This document shows, one piece after another, positions 1-11,774 of a DNA stretch of 64,000 nucleotides. The DNA lies in assembly GCF_001949145.1 (NCBI RefSeq), contig NW_019091755.1, positions 28,469 through 92,468 of the forward strand, given 5' to 3'. Both the position numbers and the translations under genes were made by a program. The DNA comes from Acanthaster planci. Its lineage: Eukaryota > Echinodermata > Asteroidea > Valvatida > Acanthasteridae. Under the pieces are notes generated by a model that made no database searches, was not told where the DNA came from, and saw nothing but the letters and a program-made list of their open reading frames with translations. The number at the start of each line of letters is the position of its first letter. Positions within the stretch are counted from its first letter, which is position 1.

Positions 1-460
1 TACACTGCAAAATCGGGGTAATAACCTTGATGGCTATTTTAAACTTGTCTTCAGCTACACCTGTGAATATAATCCCAGTGCTTACACGTCTTCTGGGGTG
101 AAGTGGGTGAGAAAATATGTACAATGAGCCTTATTTGTGAGTTGGCTGTGGTGAAATTGAAAGCACTGTTAAATTTTCATTTGTCAACTTGAGGGCATCA
201 GTGAAGGAATAAATTTAAATTTTCCGACAAATTGTTAGCTTTTACTCTGATGAATACAGTTAACAGTTAACAATTACAACGGAACAGGGTTGAAAATTGC
301 CAAAGTTCTGAGGAACAAGGTTCACTTTGTCATTATGAAACTACATTAATCCTAATTCCCGTATTACCTCACACTACAGGTATGCTGGAATAGTTCTGTC
401 TTCATGCTTTCATTGCAAGCAACTAATTACAAAACTATCTGATCAGCCATGTGTGGTTAC
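1..460 (-). other. SPIDR intron (partial)
   Basis: Non-coding sequence downstream of the SPIDR exon at 461-696, beginning with the donor GTAACC at 460-455 read on the minus strand. I see no exon, RNA gene or repeat here. The next SPIDR exon must lie beyond the left edge. Confidence 0.6.
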
Positions 461-696
461 CTATTCATTGACACAGGCTCAGCATTACTGCCTCGGCAGT
501 GCACCCTGTGAATCCTAGCTCGCACGCACATGCCTGCTGTCGTGTAGCCCCCGCTCTGTGCAATGCTGTCCAGGAAGGAGTCTGAAACATGGTCAGCGGG
601 AGCCTCCTTTACATTCGGCAGAACCAACTGCAGTGTTGAATCTGCTGATGTCGTTTGTTTTGGGAGGGGCTGGAAGAGTCGAACAGGTTTCAGCTC
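461..696 (-). CDS. SPIDR: SPIDR exon encoding DSFLDSIAQSGG region
   Basis: Acceptor CCTCAG ends at 697 and the donor after AATAG is at 460. The exon is open in one frame for 78 codons, contains DSFLDSIAQSGG and CVRARIHRVHCRG, and matches the DSLLDVVESQG...GVRVVVQRVYSLP stretch of the vertebrate protein. It starts in phase 0 and ends in phase 2. Confidence 0.85.
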
Positions 697-3600
697 CTGA
701 GGAGAGGAATGGAGGTCAAAGTCAGCACTGACCTCTCTCTATCTCATAGAAGAAACTTATATCTTAGTAGCACCTAACACATACATTNNNNNNNNNNNNN
801 NNNNNNNNNNNNNNNNNNNNNNNNNNNNNNNNNNNNNNNNNNNNNNNNNNNNNNNNNNNNNNNNNNNNNNNNNNNNNNNNNNNNNNNNNNNNNNNNNNNN
901 NNNNNNNNNNNNNNNNNNNNNNNNNNNNNNNNNNNNNNNNNNNNNNNNNNNNNNNNNNNNNNNNNNNNNNNNNNNNNNNNNNNNNNNNNNNNNNNNNNNN
1001 NNNNNNNNNNNNNNNNNNNNNNNNNNNNNNNNNNNNNNNNNNNNNNNNNNNNNNNNNNNNNNNNNNNNNNNNNNNNNNNNNNNNNNNNNNNNNNNNNNNN
1101 NNNNNNNNNNNNNNNNNGGGTAAAGGAACCTTTTGATCCACTGACATATACTGAAACACAAGCTTCAACTTTCCAGTTCCTATCTCAAAGCATGCGTCAG
1201 CTGAGCTTGAAATGATCAGAGACAGGTGCCCAAAATGGACCTGCTGATTGCTCTAATGGAAACGGTGCCCACTACGGCTTATTTTTCACACTAACAATCG
1301 AACATTCTAGGGCAAATGTATCACAAGATTTCACACCAAATGGACTCTCCAAGCTTAAACCTCTATTCTGAAATAAAGACAAAATTAATTTGAAGTGTGT
1401 CATGACTTTATATGACTGGCACAAATGACATTAACTTGGGCATGAAAAGAAAAATTCGACCAAATAACAAAAACCAATAATAATGAGTATCTCCTCATAT
1501 TTCAAGCCATCTCCCATCATGGCTCAAATTTCACTGACTGTACTTTCCCATGATTTCCCAACCCCTATTTTTTCACGTTGGCATTTCCTGGCCAAGCCTG
1601 TAACCAGACCCATTACAAACTTCTTGTGTTTTTTCCCGAGAGGTGTTGACCAAGTTATTTCCACAAAAGCGGTTTGTTAAAAAGCAGTAATCACAGATTT
1701 CTAGGGCTGAAACGACACACCCGTGTCATGACACATCTTGTGTCATGCATTCCAGAATAGTTATCATTTGTATCAATACTTTAATATTTGTATTCACATG
1801 TTGTACACAAAGCAATGCACTGCTCTAACAATCAATGTAATGCTTCAGCCGTACAAATTTTGAAGAAGGATTTAAACAGCAGGACTGTTTTATTCAAGGC
1901 TCATCAGAAGTTGAAACCAAAGACCAAAGGCATCATGCAGATCTTTCTTCAGTGACACAGTTTTTTGCCAGTGGTTGCCACTAGCTGCTAAACTAACGAC
2001 AGTGCAAATGATGAGACAATGGACAACCAAAACACATGACAGAATCTGCATTACAAGCCTCTCTGTTTTTAAACACTGAGTGTATGCATGTGCAAAGTAA
2101 GACAAAATAGCCAACTGTGGTTGAAATACCTCTTCTTGTGGATTCCCATACACAGGTGCCTCGTGTTTGAAAACAATTGATCGGTTAACATATCACTGAA
2201 ATTTGATTCGAAAAAACTTGATAGTTTAAAATTCCATTGGAGATTTACCTTTTCTAGAGACATCCCGGCTGTCTTGTTTGGGAACAAAGACTGAGTCGTT
2301 GCAACATCAGGGGGTGTTTCGTCTGCTGTGTCCACAGGATGGCAGAAATATGTACACAGAATCACAGTTTCCTTGTAGTTAGGCAACGTCAACTTCTGCC
2401 TGCAAAAAGGCCCCAAACAGATGTTATGTGAATGTGTCTCCTCTAAAAGGGGACAAAATACTGCCCAATGAAAGTTATTCAACTGCAAACCTTGTGACTT
2501 CAAAGATCATTTAAATTCTGCTTGGATGTTGAAGGTTTGAGGAAAGTCTTTTAAGAAAATAAATTCCTTGCAAAATTACTTTGGTTACAGCACTAACTGA
2601 ACTTCTTTTGGAACGAAAAATAGATCCATTAAACAGAAACCTCATTTTGAAATGGACTTTGGGGTTTGAGGCAGATTCAACTGCATATGACAAAAAGACA
2701 ATTATCTCAAATCTTCCAATTTCAGTATGATTACATACACCCAGGGGTTTAAGGTTAAATACCCCCACCCTGCATCAAACAGACAAACACTATGAAATGG
2801 TTTACAACACTGATTAATGGTTAAAATAGAGTCTAGGATAAGGTCTACAAGAATTCAAATGTACATTTCTGAAATAAAAAAACAATTAGTTCTCGCATGT
2901 TCTGCAATGAAAATGTGTTCAAAGTGAAGCCGAGAGAAACCAATTCATTTTGAAGATGCGTGATTACGAATATCTACTGGACGACACGTACATGTAAAAA
3001 ATTGTGGACTTGCATTGCCTTTGTACCAAGTGAAGCAACAGGCAACTATGCTGATAATACAAAGGCAATGGTTGGCATGCTTGTCATTGTAACTATTGAG
3101 ACCGTGAATGAATTTGGTTAACAATGGTGAGCAAGCCTTTGTACTATTTTTCTAATCGGCATGGTAAGATGGCAGCCAGCGGCTTCAATGACCTCTGTGA
3201 GCTTATTAAGGGCATAATAATGGCCCAAGATTTTTAATATGAAGTCTGTGCCATACAATGACTCTTACCATGGTGGATAAACTCTGATCCTTGACCCCAC
3301 GCCAAGCTTAAGCTGCCTTCCATTGGCTTGGGCAAACAAAACAAGCATGTCATCATCATCGGGTGCCTCTGAGGTGAAAGGGCACATCCGGCATCTGGTC
3401 ACATATAATCCTCTGGCCTCCTCAACCGAGAGGACGAGCAAATCCAGCATCAAACTCTCTGAATGAGAAGAAAATAATATGACGATCTATGTTACATTAT
3501 GATTTTACATTCAACCCAACAGGGCTAGGGTAAACAGCTTCAGTATGTGTCATTGCAACGTGTAATTGTGACACAACCTGACAACATGGGTCCCAAGTCA

Positions 3601-6600
3601 CCAGAGCCGCTTTGATTTGAACATCTTTAATAAGTCTTGTAATATTAACAGGGATCTCAACATTTTGCACACCCATTATATTCATTTTTCATGATGCCAA
3701 ACTGCATGACAAATAAAAGAAGAGCAGAAATTAAGACATAATGACTGAAAGAGGAATTTCAAGACAAATTTTGTGGGATCCAGTCACAAATTCTGGTAGA
3801 AACACTGCTAACTTGGTCACGGTGAAACCTTAAGTGGAAAAGTGATCTGCTGGAAGCAAACACTTGATGGCACACTTTTCAAATTTTTCACATTGAAAAC
3901 GTTGAAGTGTTAAAAGGGATTGACTACATTCCATGGGCTGCTATCTCCATATGAATTAGATATAATGAGAATATGAAAGTTATAATATGGCTACCATAAC
4001 ATGGCCACTGCGAACATTTAAAGGATTTCCAAAGTTATTAGTACATGTAAGGGAATAAACACATACTGAAACGTACGTTTAAGACCGGCTCAGGAGAATG
4101 GACAACTGCCCAAGCTGTAGGCAATGGTATTATCAATGTCCAGTCTCCTGAAAGTCGCTATTCACTATTATTATATCTAATACATCTAGCAGTAGCTCTC
4201 CAAGAACACATTTATTCTCATTCACAAATACCTTTTAAGTCAGATAGTCAGAAGAAGTCAATATATAATCTGATAATGGATTTCCCATGATTTTGATCTG
4301 GAATTTTACTTTCCTTTTCCCATCCATTGTATGGAATATTCCTTGTGCAAATTGTCCAATTGGCACGAGCATGGCGAGCCGCGTGCACACAGACTCTTGA
4401 CCAATCAGAATCAATTCAACTATCTTGTACCCAGGCGCCAGTGCGTGATTTACGCAGCGGGCGTTATCACTTCTCAGCAAGCATTACCAAATGTTAATGT
4501 CAAGTTGCACGTTGATGAATAGGGAGACTGTCTGAGGTATATATGAATGTCATACAGCACATAGATTCCATGACATTCCAAGTTCTTACGAGATGTTGCG
4601 GTGTCCACTGTGCGGTGAGCCCAAAAAGCCATGGCCGATTTCTCCCTGTTGATGACCCTCTGTAACCCTTCGGCTAGTCCACCCCTACAAGGAAAAAAGC
4701 GGTGGTTGTCCAAGACTGAGGTACATGTTTTAATTAATCTAACGCAAGCAGATTCCATGTGATTTACAATGTTCCTTTTTAGTTTCTTTCTTTCTCCATC
4801 CTGCAAGTTCTTCTACATTCTGATGAAAAATGATATTATACATAAACGAAAACAAAAACTGCGACTCTATTTTTATTGGTTCCTGCAATTTTTTACTTCA
4901 CAGGATGTCGCCGGCTCTGGAAACAATGGACTCTCTACAGGAACACGAGACAGCAGTGAATTTCTGGAGATTCCCAAACCATCCACCCCCGGGAAGAAAA
5001 AATACATTTTGTAGCAATGCCTACAAAGCTTCACAACAGGTCTGTGATTTTCTTCCCAGGTTTTGACAACTTTTTTCCCGAAAATCCCATCTTGAATCAC
5101 TGGTCCCGTTCTCCAATGTGACCTGCTGTTTCATGGCTTTTGCCTCCTGGTAATATGGTTTGGAGTTCAATCCCAGCAACTGCTTCAATGGTGTGCATCC
5201 CCCCTGTACAGAACTTGTCTCTCTCCACCCAGGAGTATAAATGAGTACATGCAAAGACAGAGGATGGATGTGTGCCTGTACCACCTGCTACAAAACTGAC
5301 TTCATGGCCAAGTTGAAAAGGTTAATAATAGTAAAGTCCTTTGAGATTATTGGTACATGTATGACAGAAATTAATATACAAGCATTGTAACACCTTATCC
5401 ACAGATTCTGTGTCTTTAGTGGCCAAGAGCTAATTACATGGCATTCACTTTTTTACTATCTTGCTGAGCATGGACAAACGTACATGTATTGTACGTATCC
5501 CATAGCTAACAAAGTATTATTGCCCTAATTAAGTAACATCCTTATCATACAACCAGTGTTATTATTATAATCCCAAGTGCCAGTAATACGGAGCTAGGTT
5601 AACACATATTTATGAACAGGTATATAGGAAAAGTGTCAACAAGGTTTCAACCAATTTGGTATTCCAAAATACAAACATCTCAATTATATTATTACTTCAA
5701 TCAAGCAGAATCAGTGGGAGAAGTGTTATAGAGAAAATATTGACTAGTTTATATCATGGTGTAGTAAAACTACTCTCCCCCGGTGATACATGAAGCAAAG
5801 CCTGGGGATGAAATAATAGCATGCTTCATAGAGCACTGAGGGAAGAGAGTTTTACTGCACCACAATATACATGTAACACAGTCACTATTTGTTATAGTAT
5901 CCAAAACTTCCAGTCCAGAGCCCCATCTACAATACTGTTGGTCCTCCGATTCTCACCTCACAAACTTTCTCTTCTTCTTGGTCGAGTCGCCGCCCCCACT
6001 CGGCCCTCCCACCCCAGCCTCTTTGTCTGGAGTCCTGGCAGGGAGTTTGAGCTTCTTCAACAGTTCCGTGCCGGTCCGAGGGCTCTCCTTGTCGGGACTC
6101 TGGCAGGGCGACGGCTGAGGGGTAGGGGACTGGTCGGAGATGTGCAGGGAACTGGACGCCTTGAAAGCAACAATCAGTAGTACAAAAGTGGAGTGAACTT
6201 GAAATTGTGACCAAAGAACAGAGGCTGGAAACAATCCAACAAAAGTGTGGACACTTTTTAGTCCGTGCTGACTTTCACAGGACGTTAGTGAAATATTTAT
6301 TTTGTTTATTTTTACCTCCATGTACGTACATACAACACACACTGTACAGGTTTTATCTCAGCATTATCTTCTTGCGTGTTCCACTGAACAGACCATGGGA
6401 AATCAGGGTTCAATGACACTTGAAAAGTTATACATGATGAATGGGGTTTTCACCAACACGGAAAATGGCAATGCCTTTTTTCATTTGATTTTAGAAATGA
6501 ATCAAAGTATCATCGGATCTTCATTTTGAGCTGAGAGGGACCTATTAGAGGTGAAGGAAACCAACAACACTTGTTTGCCTCAAACAGGTATGAGACAAAC

Positions 6601-8540
6601 AAACAGGTGCCTTTTACAAGGTTGAAAAGATGCTTTGTCATCACATGATACACTCTACACATGACACAAATAATGTTCAAGGCAGCATTAGCGTGACACA
6701 AACAATTCAACATTCAATTTAACAAACTCGGCATTTCACAGTTCCAAACCAAAAAAATTAAAATCCACGATTCAATTAATCTACGGCAAATGACAAAGGA
6801 ATGATATGTAGAATCTCCATTCACAGAAACAAGAAACTGGAATTTGTTTTTAACTTGATGTGTTTACAATCTTCAAAAGAGACTGAAATCCGATTTTCTC
6901 TTTAAAATATTAGAAATCTCTGCTCATCAGCTAGATCCAAAGGACAGAAAGATTTTTGACAGGATGAACCTGTTAAGAAATTCCAAAGGGAAATGGATTC
7001 TCATACCTGCTGAGAACTAGACGCGGCAGTGCCTTGCTCCTCTGATGGCGAATCATAGTCAGAAATGACAATCTGGGTGGACTGAAAATGATATGTTTTG
7101 AGTGTACTCATGTGTGCTTTGAGTAGAAAATTGTCTTAATTCATCCTTCTTTCATTGGCTTTTTTGCCCCATTTGTACTCTGCACAAGCGCTGGCTGATT
7201 CAGAGGGAATTATAGTCAGGCCTCCTTATGCTCAAATACAGCACTGTGCAAAATGCACTTGAGTTGTGTCTAGGCTAAGCACTTTGCTCAATTAAAAAAC
7301 CTGCAGAGGCATGATTCAGAAGGTAATGAATTTTTATTAAGCATTTCTGGTAAACAAAACCAAAGATTCTACAAACAAACCCAACAGTGTGGCTGATAAG
7401 CCTCAAAACTGCAGAGAAACGACAAGCAGCAGTAACAATTTAATTCGGAGTAAGATGCACAGAATCAGGTAATGACTGAAAACCAAATCAAAGTGGACTG
7501 AGCCGGGAATTTAACCCAAGCAACACAGCAGAAAGGTGAGGTAAGAACTACCTGTACATTGTCAACCTGATCAGATGTCATGTCAGCAGCCAAAAAAAAC
7601 TACTGTAGCATGCACGATGAAACTATAAGGCTAGACTCCAAGCATCAAGATTGAATTTTCCTCTTTAAGATACCCGAGTTGCTTTGACAATACCTTTCTG
7701 TCTTCTGATGAGGAGGCCTCATCTTTATTTTTAGAGGATGAAGAAGATTTCATCATCCAGCTTCCGAGTACACTTCCCCCCAAATTCTCCTCCTCTTCAT
7801 CCATGATGTCTACATCTTCACCCTCTAACAACCCCCTGAACCTCATAGGCCCTTGGTTGACCCGACGTCTCGAAGACCCATAGCTCTTCTTCCTTTTGAG
7901 ATGCTTCCTTGGGCCACTTCGGGATGCCTCCTGATGGGGAAGGGGCTCCGCATCGGAAAGATTGTCGCTGCTGGAGCTCCAGTCAATATCTAATGATCCT
8001 TGCTCATCTACGACACAATCAAAAGGAAATGAAGACATTCAAGAAGAGAAATGAATAGAAGAGCATACCTTTTTTGTTTTTACTTGATGCAATAACAGGA
8101 GGTAAAAGAGTCTTTCATAGGTTACCAGGCCATTCCATGCTCTTATATGCACTTCTGGGTAAGTCTTAATTTTTGAGCCTTGCTTCAATTCTCTTCAATG
8201 TATGTGCAAAAACTCAATGATATATCTTTTTGGGGTTAAGTGTAATTGCAAAATGCACACCACAACATACGCATTAAAATGTGCTAAAGCAGGGATTTTT
8301 TTAAGAAGGCCACTTTCTAACATGATCAATAAAAATGATATACATGAATTTCAGATTTCTTAAAATCTTACCAACTGCAACTGATTCCAAGCCCATCTTC
8401 TTGGATCGTTTCCTCTTCTGGTACTTCACCCTTGTCCTCTCTTCCGTGCCCCAGTCCACACCCTGAAACTCTGCCTGGCAACGCCCCCAGCCTTGATCAG
8501 ACAGGGGCTGTGCTGTCACATGCCTCATCTTGTTCAGCAT
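461..8540 (-). CDS. SPIDR: SPIDR, scaffold of homologous-recombination repair (5' part, ten exons)
   Basis: SPIDR is a nuclear scaffold linking RAD51 and BLM in homologous recombination (family knowledge). Coding exons read on the minus strand: 8540-8372 (ATG at 8540), 8007-7694, 7081-7007, 6159-5957, 4684-4590, about 4478-4310, 3456-3269, 2399-2249, 1150-1118 (cut by the gap) and 696-461. The match to vertebrate SPIDR is collinear: LDIDWSSSSDNLSD; then RGGLAEGLQRVINREKSA; then YKIVEL; then VGSRIRVYPPW joined to QKLTLPNY and VILCTYFC; then DSFLDSIAQSGG. The region before the RGGLAE block is Ser/acidic/Lys-rich and looks disordered, as in the vertebrate protein. Phases agree at every junction I could test except 4590/4478. 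An in-frame stop lies eight codons upstream of the chosen ATG, but a non-coding 5' exon cannot be excluded. The C-terminal half is outside the window. Confidence 0.9.
788..1117. other. assembly gap (330 N)
   Basis: A run of N. The gap removes the end of a SPIDR exon and part of the intron that follows. Open reading frames that cross it are artefacts. Confidence 0.99.
1118..1150 (-). CDS. SPIDR: SPIDR exon truncated by the gap
   Basis: On the minus strand a TTTCAG acceptor at 1151-1156 is followed by eleven open codons, YMSVDQKVPLP, before the N run. DQKVPLP aligns with the CPDIPLP segment expected right after the previous exon, and the phase (0) fits the exon ending at 2249. The rest of the exon is hidden by the gap. 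Confidence 0.7.
2249..2399 (-). CDS. SPIDR: SPIDR exon (QKLTLPNY...VILCTYFC)
   Basis: Acceptor TTTTTGCAG ends at 2400; donor GAAAAG/GTAAAT at 2248. The first base completes the Trp codon split from the exon ending at 3269, rebuilding PPWQKL, a conserved SPIDR junction. It carries VILCTYFC and ends in phase 0. Confidence 0.88.
3269..3456 (-). CDS. SPIDR: SPIDR exon (VGSRIRVYPPW)
   Basis: Contains LKLGVGSRIRVYPPW, matching the region just before QKL in the vertebrate protein. Donor CATG/GTAAGA at 3268. Two overlapping acceptors, CAG and CAGAG, exist at 3459 and 3457; only the second keeps phase with the upstream exon, so I chose 3456. Confidence 0.8.
4310..4684 (-). CDS. SPIDR: SPIDR exon pair with unresolved junction
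   Basis: The exon at 4684-4590 encodes GGLAEGLQRVINREKSA and ends at a strong donor (CTC/GTAAGA) in phase 1. The next exon, ending at 4310, encodes YKIVELILIGQES in a frame whose nearest AG acceptors (4473 and 4470) need phase 2. Either a weaker donor downstream (CT/GTATGA near 4547) is used, or the acceptor is the AG just before LELILIG, or there is a one-base error or variant. Both coding segments are supported by homology; the joint is not. Confidence 0.6.
5957..6159 (-). CDS. SPIDR: SPIDR exon, Pro/Lys-rich
   Basis: Encodes SPTPQPSPCQSPDKESP and ends in STKKKRKFVR, matching the KKKLLRGGLAE junction of vertebrate SPIDR. The donor GAG/GTGAGA at 5956 keeps phase 2 into GGLAEGL. The basic cluster KKKRK could act as a nuclear localisation signal (inference). 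Confidence 0.8.
7007..7081 (-). CDS. SPIDR: SPIDR small exon (IVISDYDSPSEE)
   Basis: A 75-base phase 0-0 exon between TTTTCAG (7082) and CAG/GTATGA (7006), encoding STQIVISDYDSPSEEQ. It resembles the SSIEILEYSSDSEKED acidic motif of vertebrate SPIDR. Confidence 0.75.
7694..8007 (-). CDS. SPIDR: SPIDR exon (DIDWSSSSDNLSD)
   Basis: Encodes DEQGSLDIDWSSSSDNLSD followed by basic and Ser-rich low-complexity sequence. This is the diagnostic N-terminal SPIDR motif. Acceptor GTCGTAG ends at 8008; donor AAAG/GTATTG at 7693. Phase 1 in, phase 0 out. Confidence 0.85.
8372..8540 (-). CDS. SPIDR: SPIDR first coding exon
   Basis: Open from an ATG at 8540 (a second in-frame ATG is at 8528) to donor GTTG/GTAAGA at 8371. 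It encodes a basic N terminus ending VKYQKRKRSKKMGLES. It is placed first because the phase matches and no further coding exon is evident upstream. The basic stretch resembles the RGSKRKRS start of the vertebrate protein. Confidence 0.65.
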
Positions 8541-10985
8541 GCCGGAATTGGTAAGCCCAGCTCAATGACTGTATGTATGGGTAGAATTGTGCTCTTTATT
8601 GGTGGCTGAAAACAAATTTGACAAATGCCTGTTAGTTAAGTCATATTTATTCTCTAACTTACTTGCAGTCTTTCCCACCCATGTACCGTATTAACTGGCT
8701 TCTGAGATCACTTTCATATAGACACTGTGTGATCTAGCTATTTGACCAAAGGACAGGTGGCCAGATCAAGTGTTTCAAAAATCCAAGTCACACCGCTGTG
8801 TAAACCTTTTACATGTCAATCCTAACTATCAAGCACAACTGAAGTATAGCATCAAAATGAGTTTCACAAACCTCGCTTTGAGTGAACAGACATTTTTAAC
8901 ATTGCCTGGAAAATAACAACCCTATATGCAACCCTATTTTCAATCCTACTTGAAATCCTGCTTGTGCATGCACACGGATTATTTGGAAGATGCCAGGAGG
9001 GGAAAATGTCTGACTGTGACCAAGCGAGACTCTCAACTCCCATTTTATATTTCAAACAAAGCGTTGGGGTCCAAATATCATTATTATGGAATCACAGATT
9101 GCTATTGATTCCCCTTTCCAAAGTTTAGGATTCCCATAAAGTAAGATTCAGCAAACATGCTGCAACAATTTCGGAAATGTTCTGCCACAGTCTCCAGACA
9201 GATCTGCTTTAACCACAATCTTCATCTAAATTATTTGGAAAAGGAAGAAGTGTTACGTGTTAGTAACTATGTTACAGAGGATTCTTTTGATTTAATGTAC
9301 TATAGGCCTTGTTTAGTTTCAAACTTAAAAACAAAAACACCATGCTCAATGTGCAACTCTACTTTTGACTAGAAAATGCAGCAAGGATCAAATCTGCTCA
9401 ATACTACTTCAGCAGCACCAACAATGTCATGAACGTGTCAGCCATTGAATTTTGACAAAATAGTTCTGGCTCCCACTGTCAGACTAGTACATGCATACAT
9501 GTACATGTAGGCCCACTGCTTCCCTGCAACAGTTTATTTAGATCTGGCAGTTTATTCAGATGGGAAATTCCATTAAAAAATGTTCACTTCAGTGAAAAAA
9601 TAATGTTTCAATTTGCACTTAAATATTCCTAAAAAGTAATGTGTAAATTTTCATTTACAAATCATAATGATAACATTTGGTATTTTTTACACTAGTGAAA
9701 ATACTGTAAAATGTAAAGTAATAATACAGAAACATGGCTGTTTTTGAAGAGTTTATTCTTACCATCTCCAAAGAAGGCCAAAAATGTCCTAGAGGTCTCA
9801 TTCAACTTTTAAACAGTAGTTCAGTGTATATATCAATGAAAAGTCACAATGGATTTTTATGTTATTCATCAATTTTTGAGCCATTGTGATTTCTTTAACA
9901 TCAGAAGAATCATGTCCGGTACATTTTTGGCTACACGTTTCCATAGCCAACAATGAACTTTGTATGAAGTTACTGAAATCTCCTTACATGTGTAGCAGCC
10001 AGTATTCCTTACCACTTCTAGTTTTCATACAAATGGTGTACTAGGCATGACAATTTGCATAATGGATGTAACACCTTTTATAAGACAAGTGGCAGAAACA
10101 ACATTGTGGCTCAGTGAGACAGATTGATGATCAGTTTCTACTGCTTGAGGATAGCGAGATATTTCTACATGCTTATAGTAACTCATAAATATAAAATCTG
10201 CATGCTATTTAAGAAACAAAAACAACCAGAATTTCCATTTTACCCATGGCCCTTACATGTACATAATCCCACTCCAACCAAGAGGTACCCTAAGCATTGC
10301 ATTCCATGTATTTTAGTATAGCTGTTACATGTAGCTAACTAAAACCTACATAAAGAACTTGAGATGTTTTGTTCAAGAAGATTAGGTAGTAGTACTGTGC
10401 TGTTACTTTTATCTTTTTTTTCTTTGAAGCAAAGAAATGAAAATATGGTTCTCTTTACAAGGGTGTTATGTCCATTACGCTAGTGTATAAATACTTTCTG
10501 TCAAATAGGAAGCCATAAAGAAAAAAGTCACAGCAATAATAACTGACAATGTGTTCTGTTTTGGTATCATGGGTGAGAGTACATGTAAGTGGAAATTTCT
10601 CATTAACTGTAGCTACATGTACATGTAGTTGGTGAAGAAGCAAGTTTGCTTTATATATTTTAGGGGGGGAAAATATTGAAAAACAACCCCTCTGAAAGAA
10701 CAAAAATGTATATGAGGTATTACAGAATACCAGTTACGATGTGTGTTGATGATCTTTTAACCTTGCTGTGAAAACAATAAAATATCTGCCATACCTTGTA
10801 ATAGAAAAAATGATTCTCAACACAATGTCAATCTCATTTCTCTATCACTGAAATGACTGTGTCAAAATGAATAAAATGTCGTGTCCAGCAATAGACCAAC
10901 CCCCAGAACTGTCATGACTGTGGGGTCCAACGAACGGGGCAGCGCAGACCCCATAGTTCTGATGGTACAATAGACCCCCTGCGCA

Positions 10986-10993
10986 TGACGTCA
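10986..10993. promoter_or_regulatory. CRE-like palindrome TGACGTCA
   Basis: A perfect 8-base cAMP-response-element consensus about 0.8 kb upstream of the EDC4 start codon and 2.4 kb upstream of the SPIDR start. It lies in a locally CpG-containing stretch. Function is inferred only from the motif. Confidence 0.35.
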
Positions 10994-11204
10994 AACACTG
11001 TCAAACAGACATGTTAGATTGCATTCGTTGTCATGATTGTCAAGCGGGTCACTAAATCTATGTCCTTTAGGACATGTTTTGGGCACTCAGTGCAGGTTCT
11101 CTGGCCTAGTTTTAGACCATGTCTAGGCCTAGGGCCTATAGCCCCCCCCGTTCTTAATATTTTTTTTTATTAATCTGTGAATGTTGATGACTTGTTACTG
11201 TAGG

Positions 11205-11229
11205 CATGGAGGTAGATTCTACCTCCATG
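11205..11229. repeat. perfect 12+1+12 palindrome
   Basis: CATGGAGGTAGA, one base, then its exact reverse complement, flanked on both sides by TGTAGG/TGTAGG-like sequence. It could be a recent hairpin or a protein-binding palindrome. No family recognised. Confidence 0.7.
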
Positions 11230-11399
11230 CTGTAGGTAAAAACGCATGTTTGACAATTAGGGCGGACCAGTTACCCTTATTAATCATAACACAGAAAACA
11301 CAGAGGAACTTTGTTTCCTACACAAGAATGACTGTCTCCAACTTGTATGGTCGGCCTACGAGTTCTGTTCTTAAGTTCCAAGTTCCGGACTCATCACAC

Positions 11400-11774
11400 A
11401 TCCATGACATCTACACATGGGCGCGGCCATTTTGAATGTGAAGCATCATGGGAAATGCGCCACCAGTGGAATTCCCCGAGGCTAAAGTTGCAACACATAA
11501 TTTTCCGGAATGTACAGTACATGTAGAATAGAAAACGGAATGCGCAACTAAACACGGTAAGGACTCTAAAACTTTAGGGTGTCCTTTTTTTTCCTTTGTC
11601 AAGTTTTCTTTGTGAAGTTTAATCGTTAGATTTTTGGTGACACAGTGCATGCGCAGTTCAATTCTTTCTCGAGATACTTTACGCGCCTACGTCTCTGCTC
11701 TTTAAGTTCCTGTAGGCAAAGAAGTCGTGTTAGCCCGTGCGTTACAAATCGTTTACCCAAACGTCGGGAAATAA
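11400..11774 (+). promoter_or_regulatory. candidate EDC4 promoter and 5'UTR
   Basis: The 370 bases before the EDC4 ATG are richer in CpG than the spacer and have no TATA box. Visible motifs are GCGGCCATTTTG at 11423-11434 (YY1-like), a GCATGCGCA word near 11647 (NRF1-like half site) and ATGGGAAATGCGCC near 11450. These suit a TATA-less housekeeping promoter. The start site itself cannot be read from sequence. Confidence 0.4.

Larger units (their letters stand above)
8541..11399. other. intergenic spacer between SPIDR and EDC4
   Basis: About 3 kb between two divergent genes. It is AT-rich with only short uncoupled reading frames and no exon I can support. It holds several TACATGTA words (around 9,490-9,510 and 10,610-10,630), a perfect CRE and a perfect short palindrome (listed separately). 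Confidence 0.7.

Noticed and set aside
757-1168. Two overlapping 134-codon reading frames
   Set aside because: They are made mostly of N from the assembly gap; only the eleven codons next to the SPIDR acceptor are meaningful.
4081-4160. Small inverted repeat CAGGAGAATGGAC/GTCCAGTCTCCTG
   Set aside because: Seen in a SPIDR intron, but short and with no second copy noticed; not enough to call an element.
5821-6180. 119-codon plus-strand frame
   Set aside because: Antisense of the SPIDR exon at 5957-6159 with no motif of its own.
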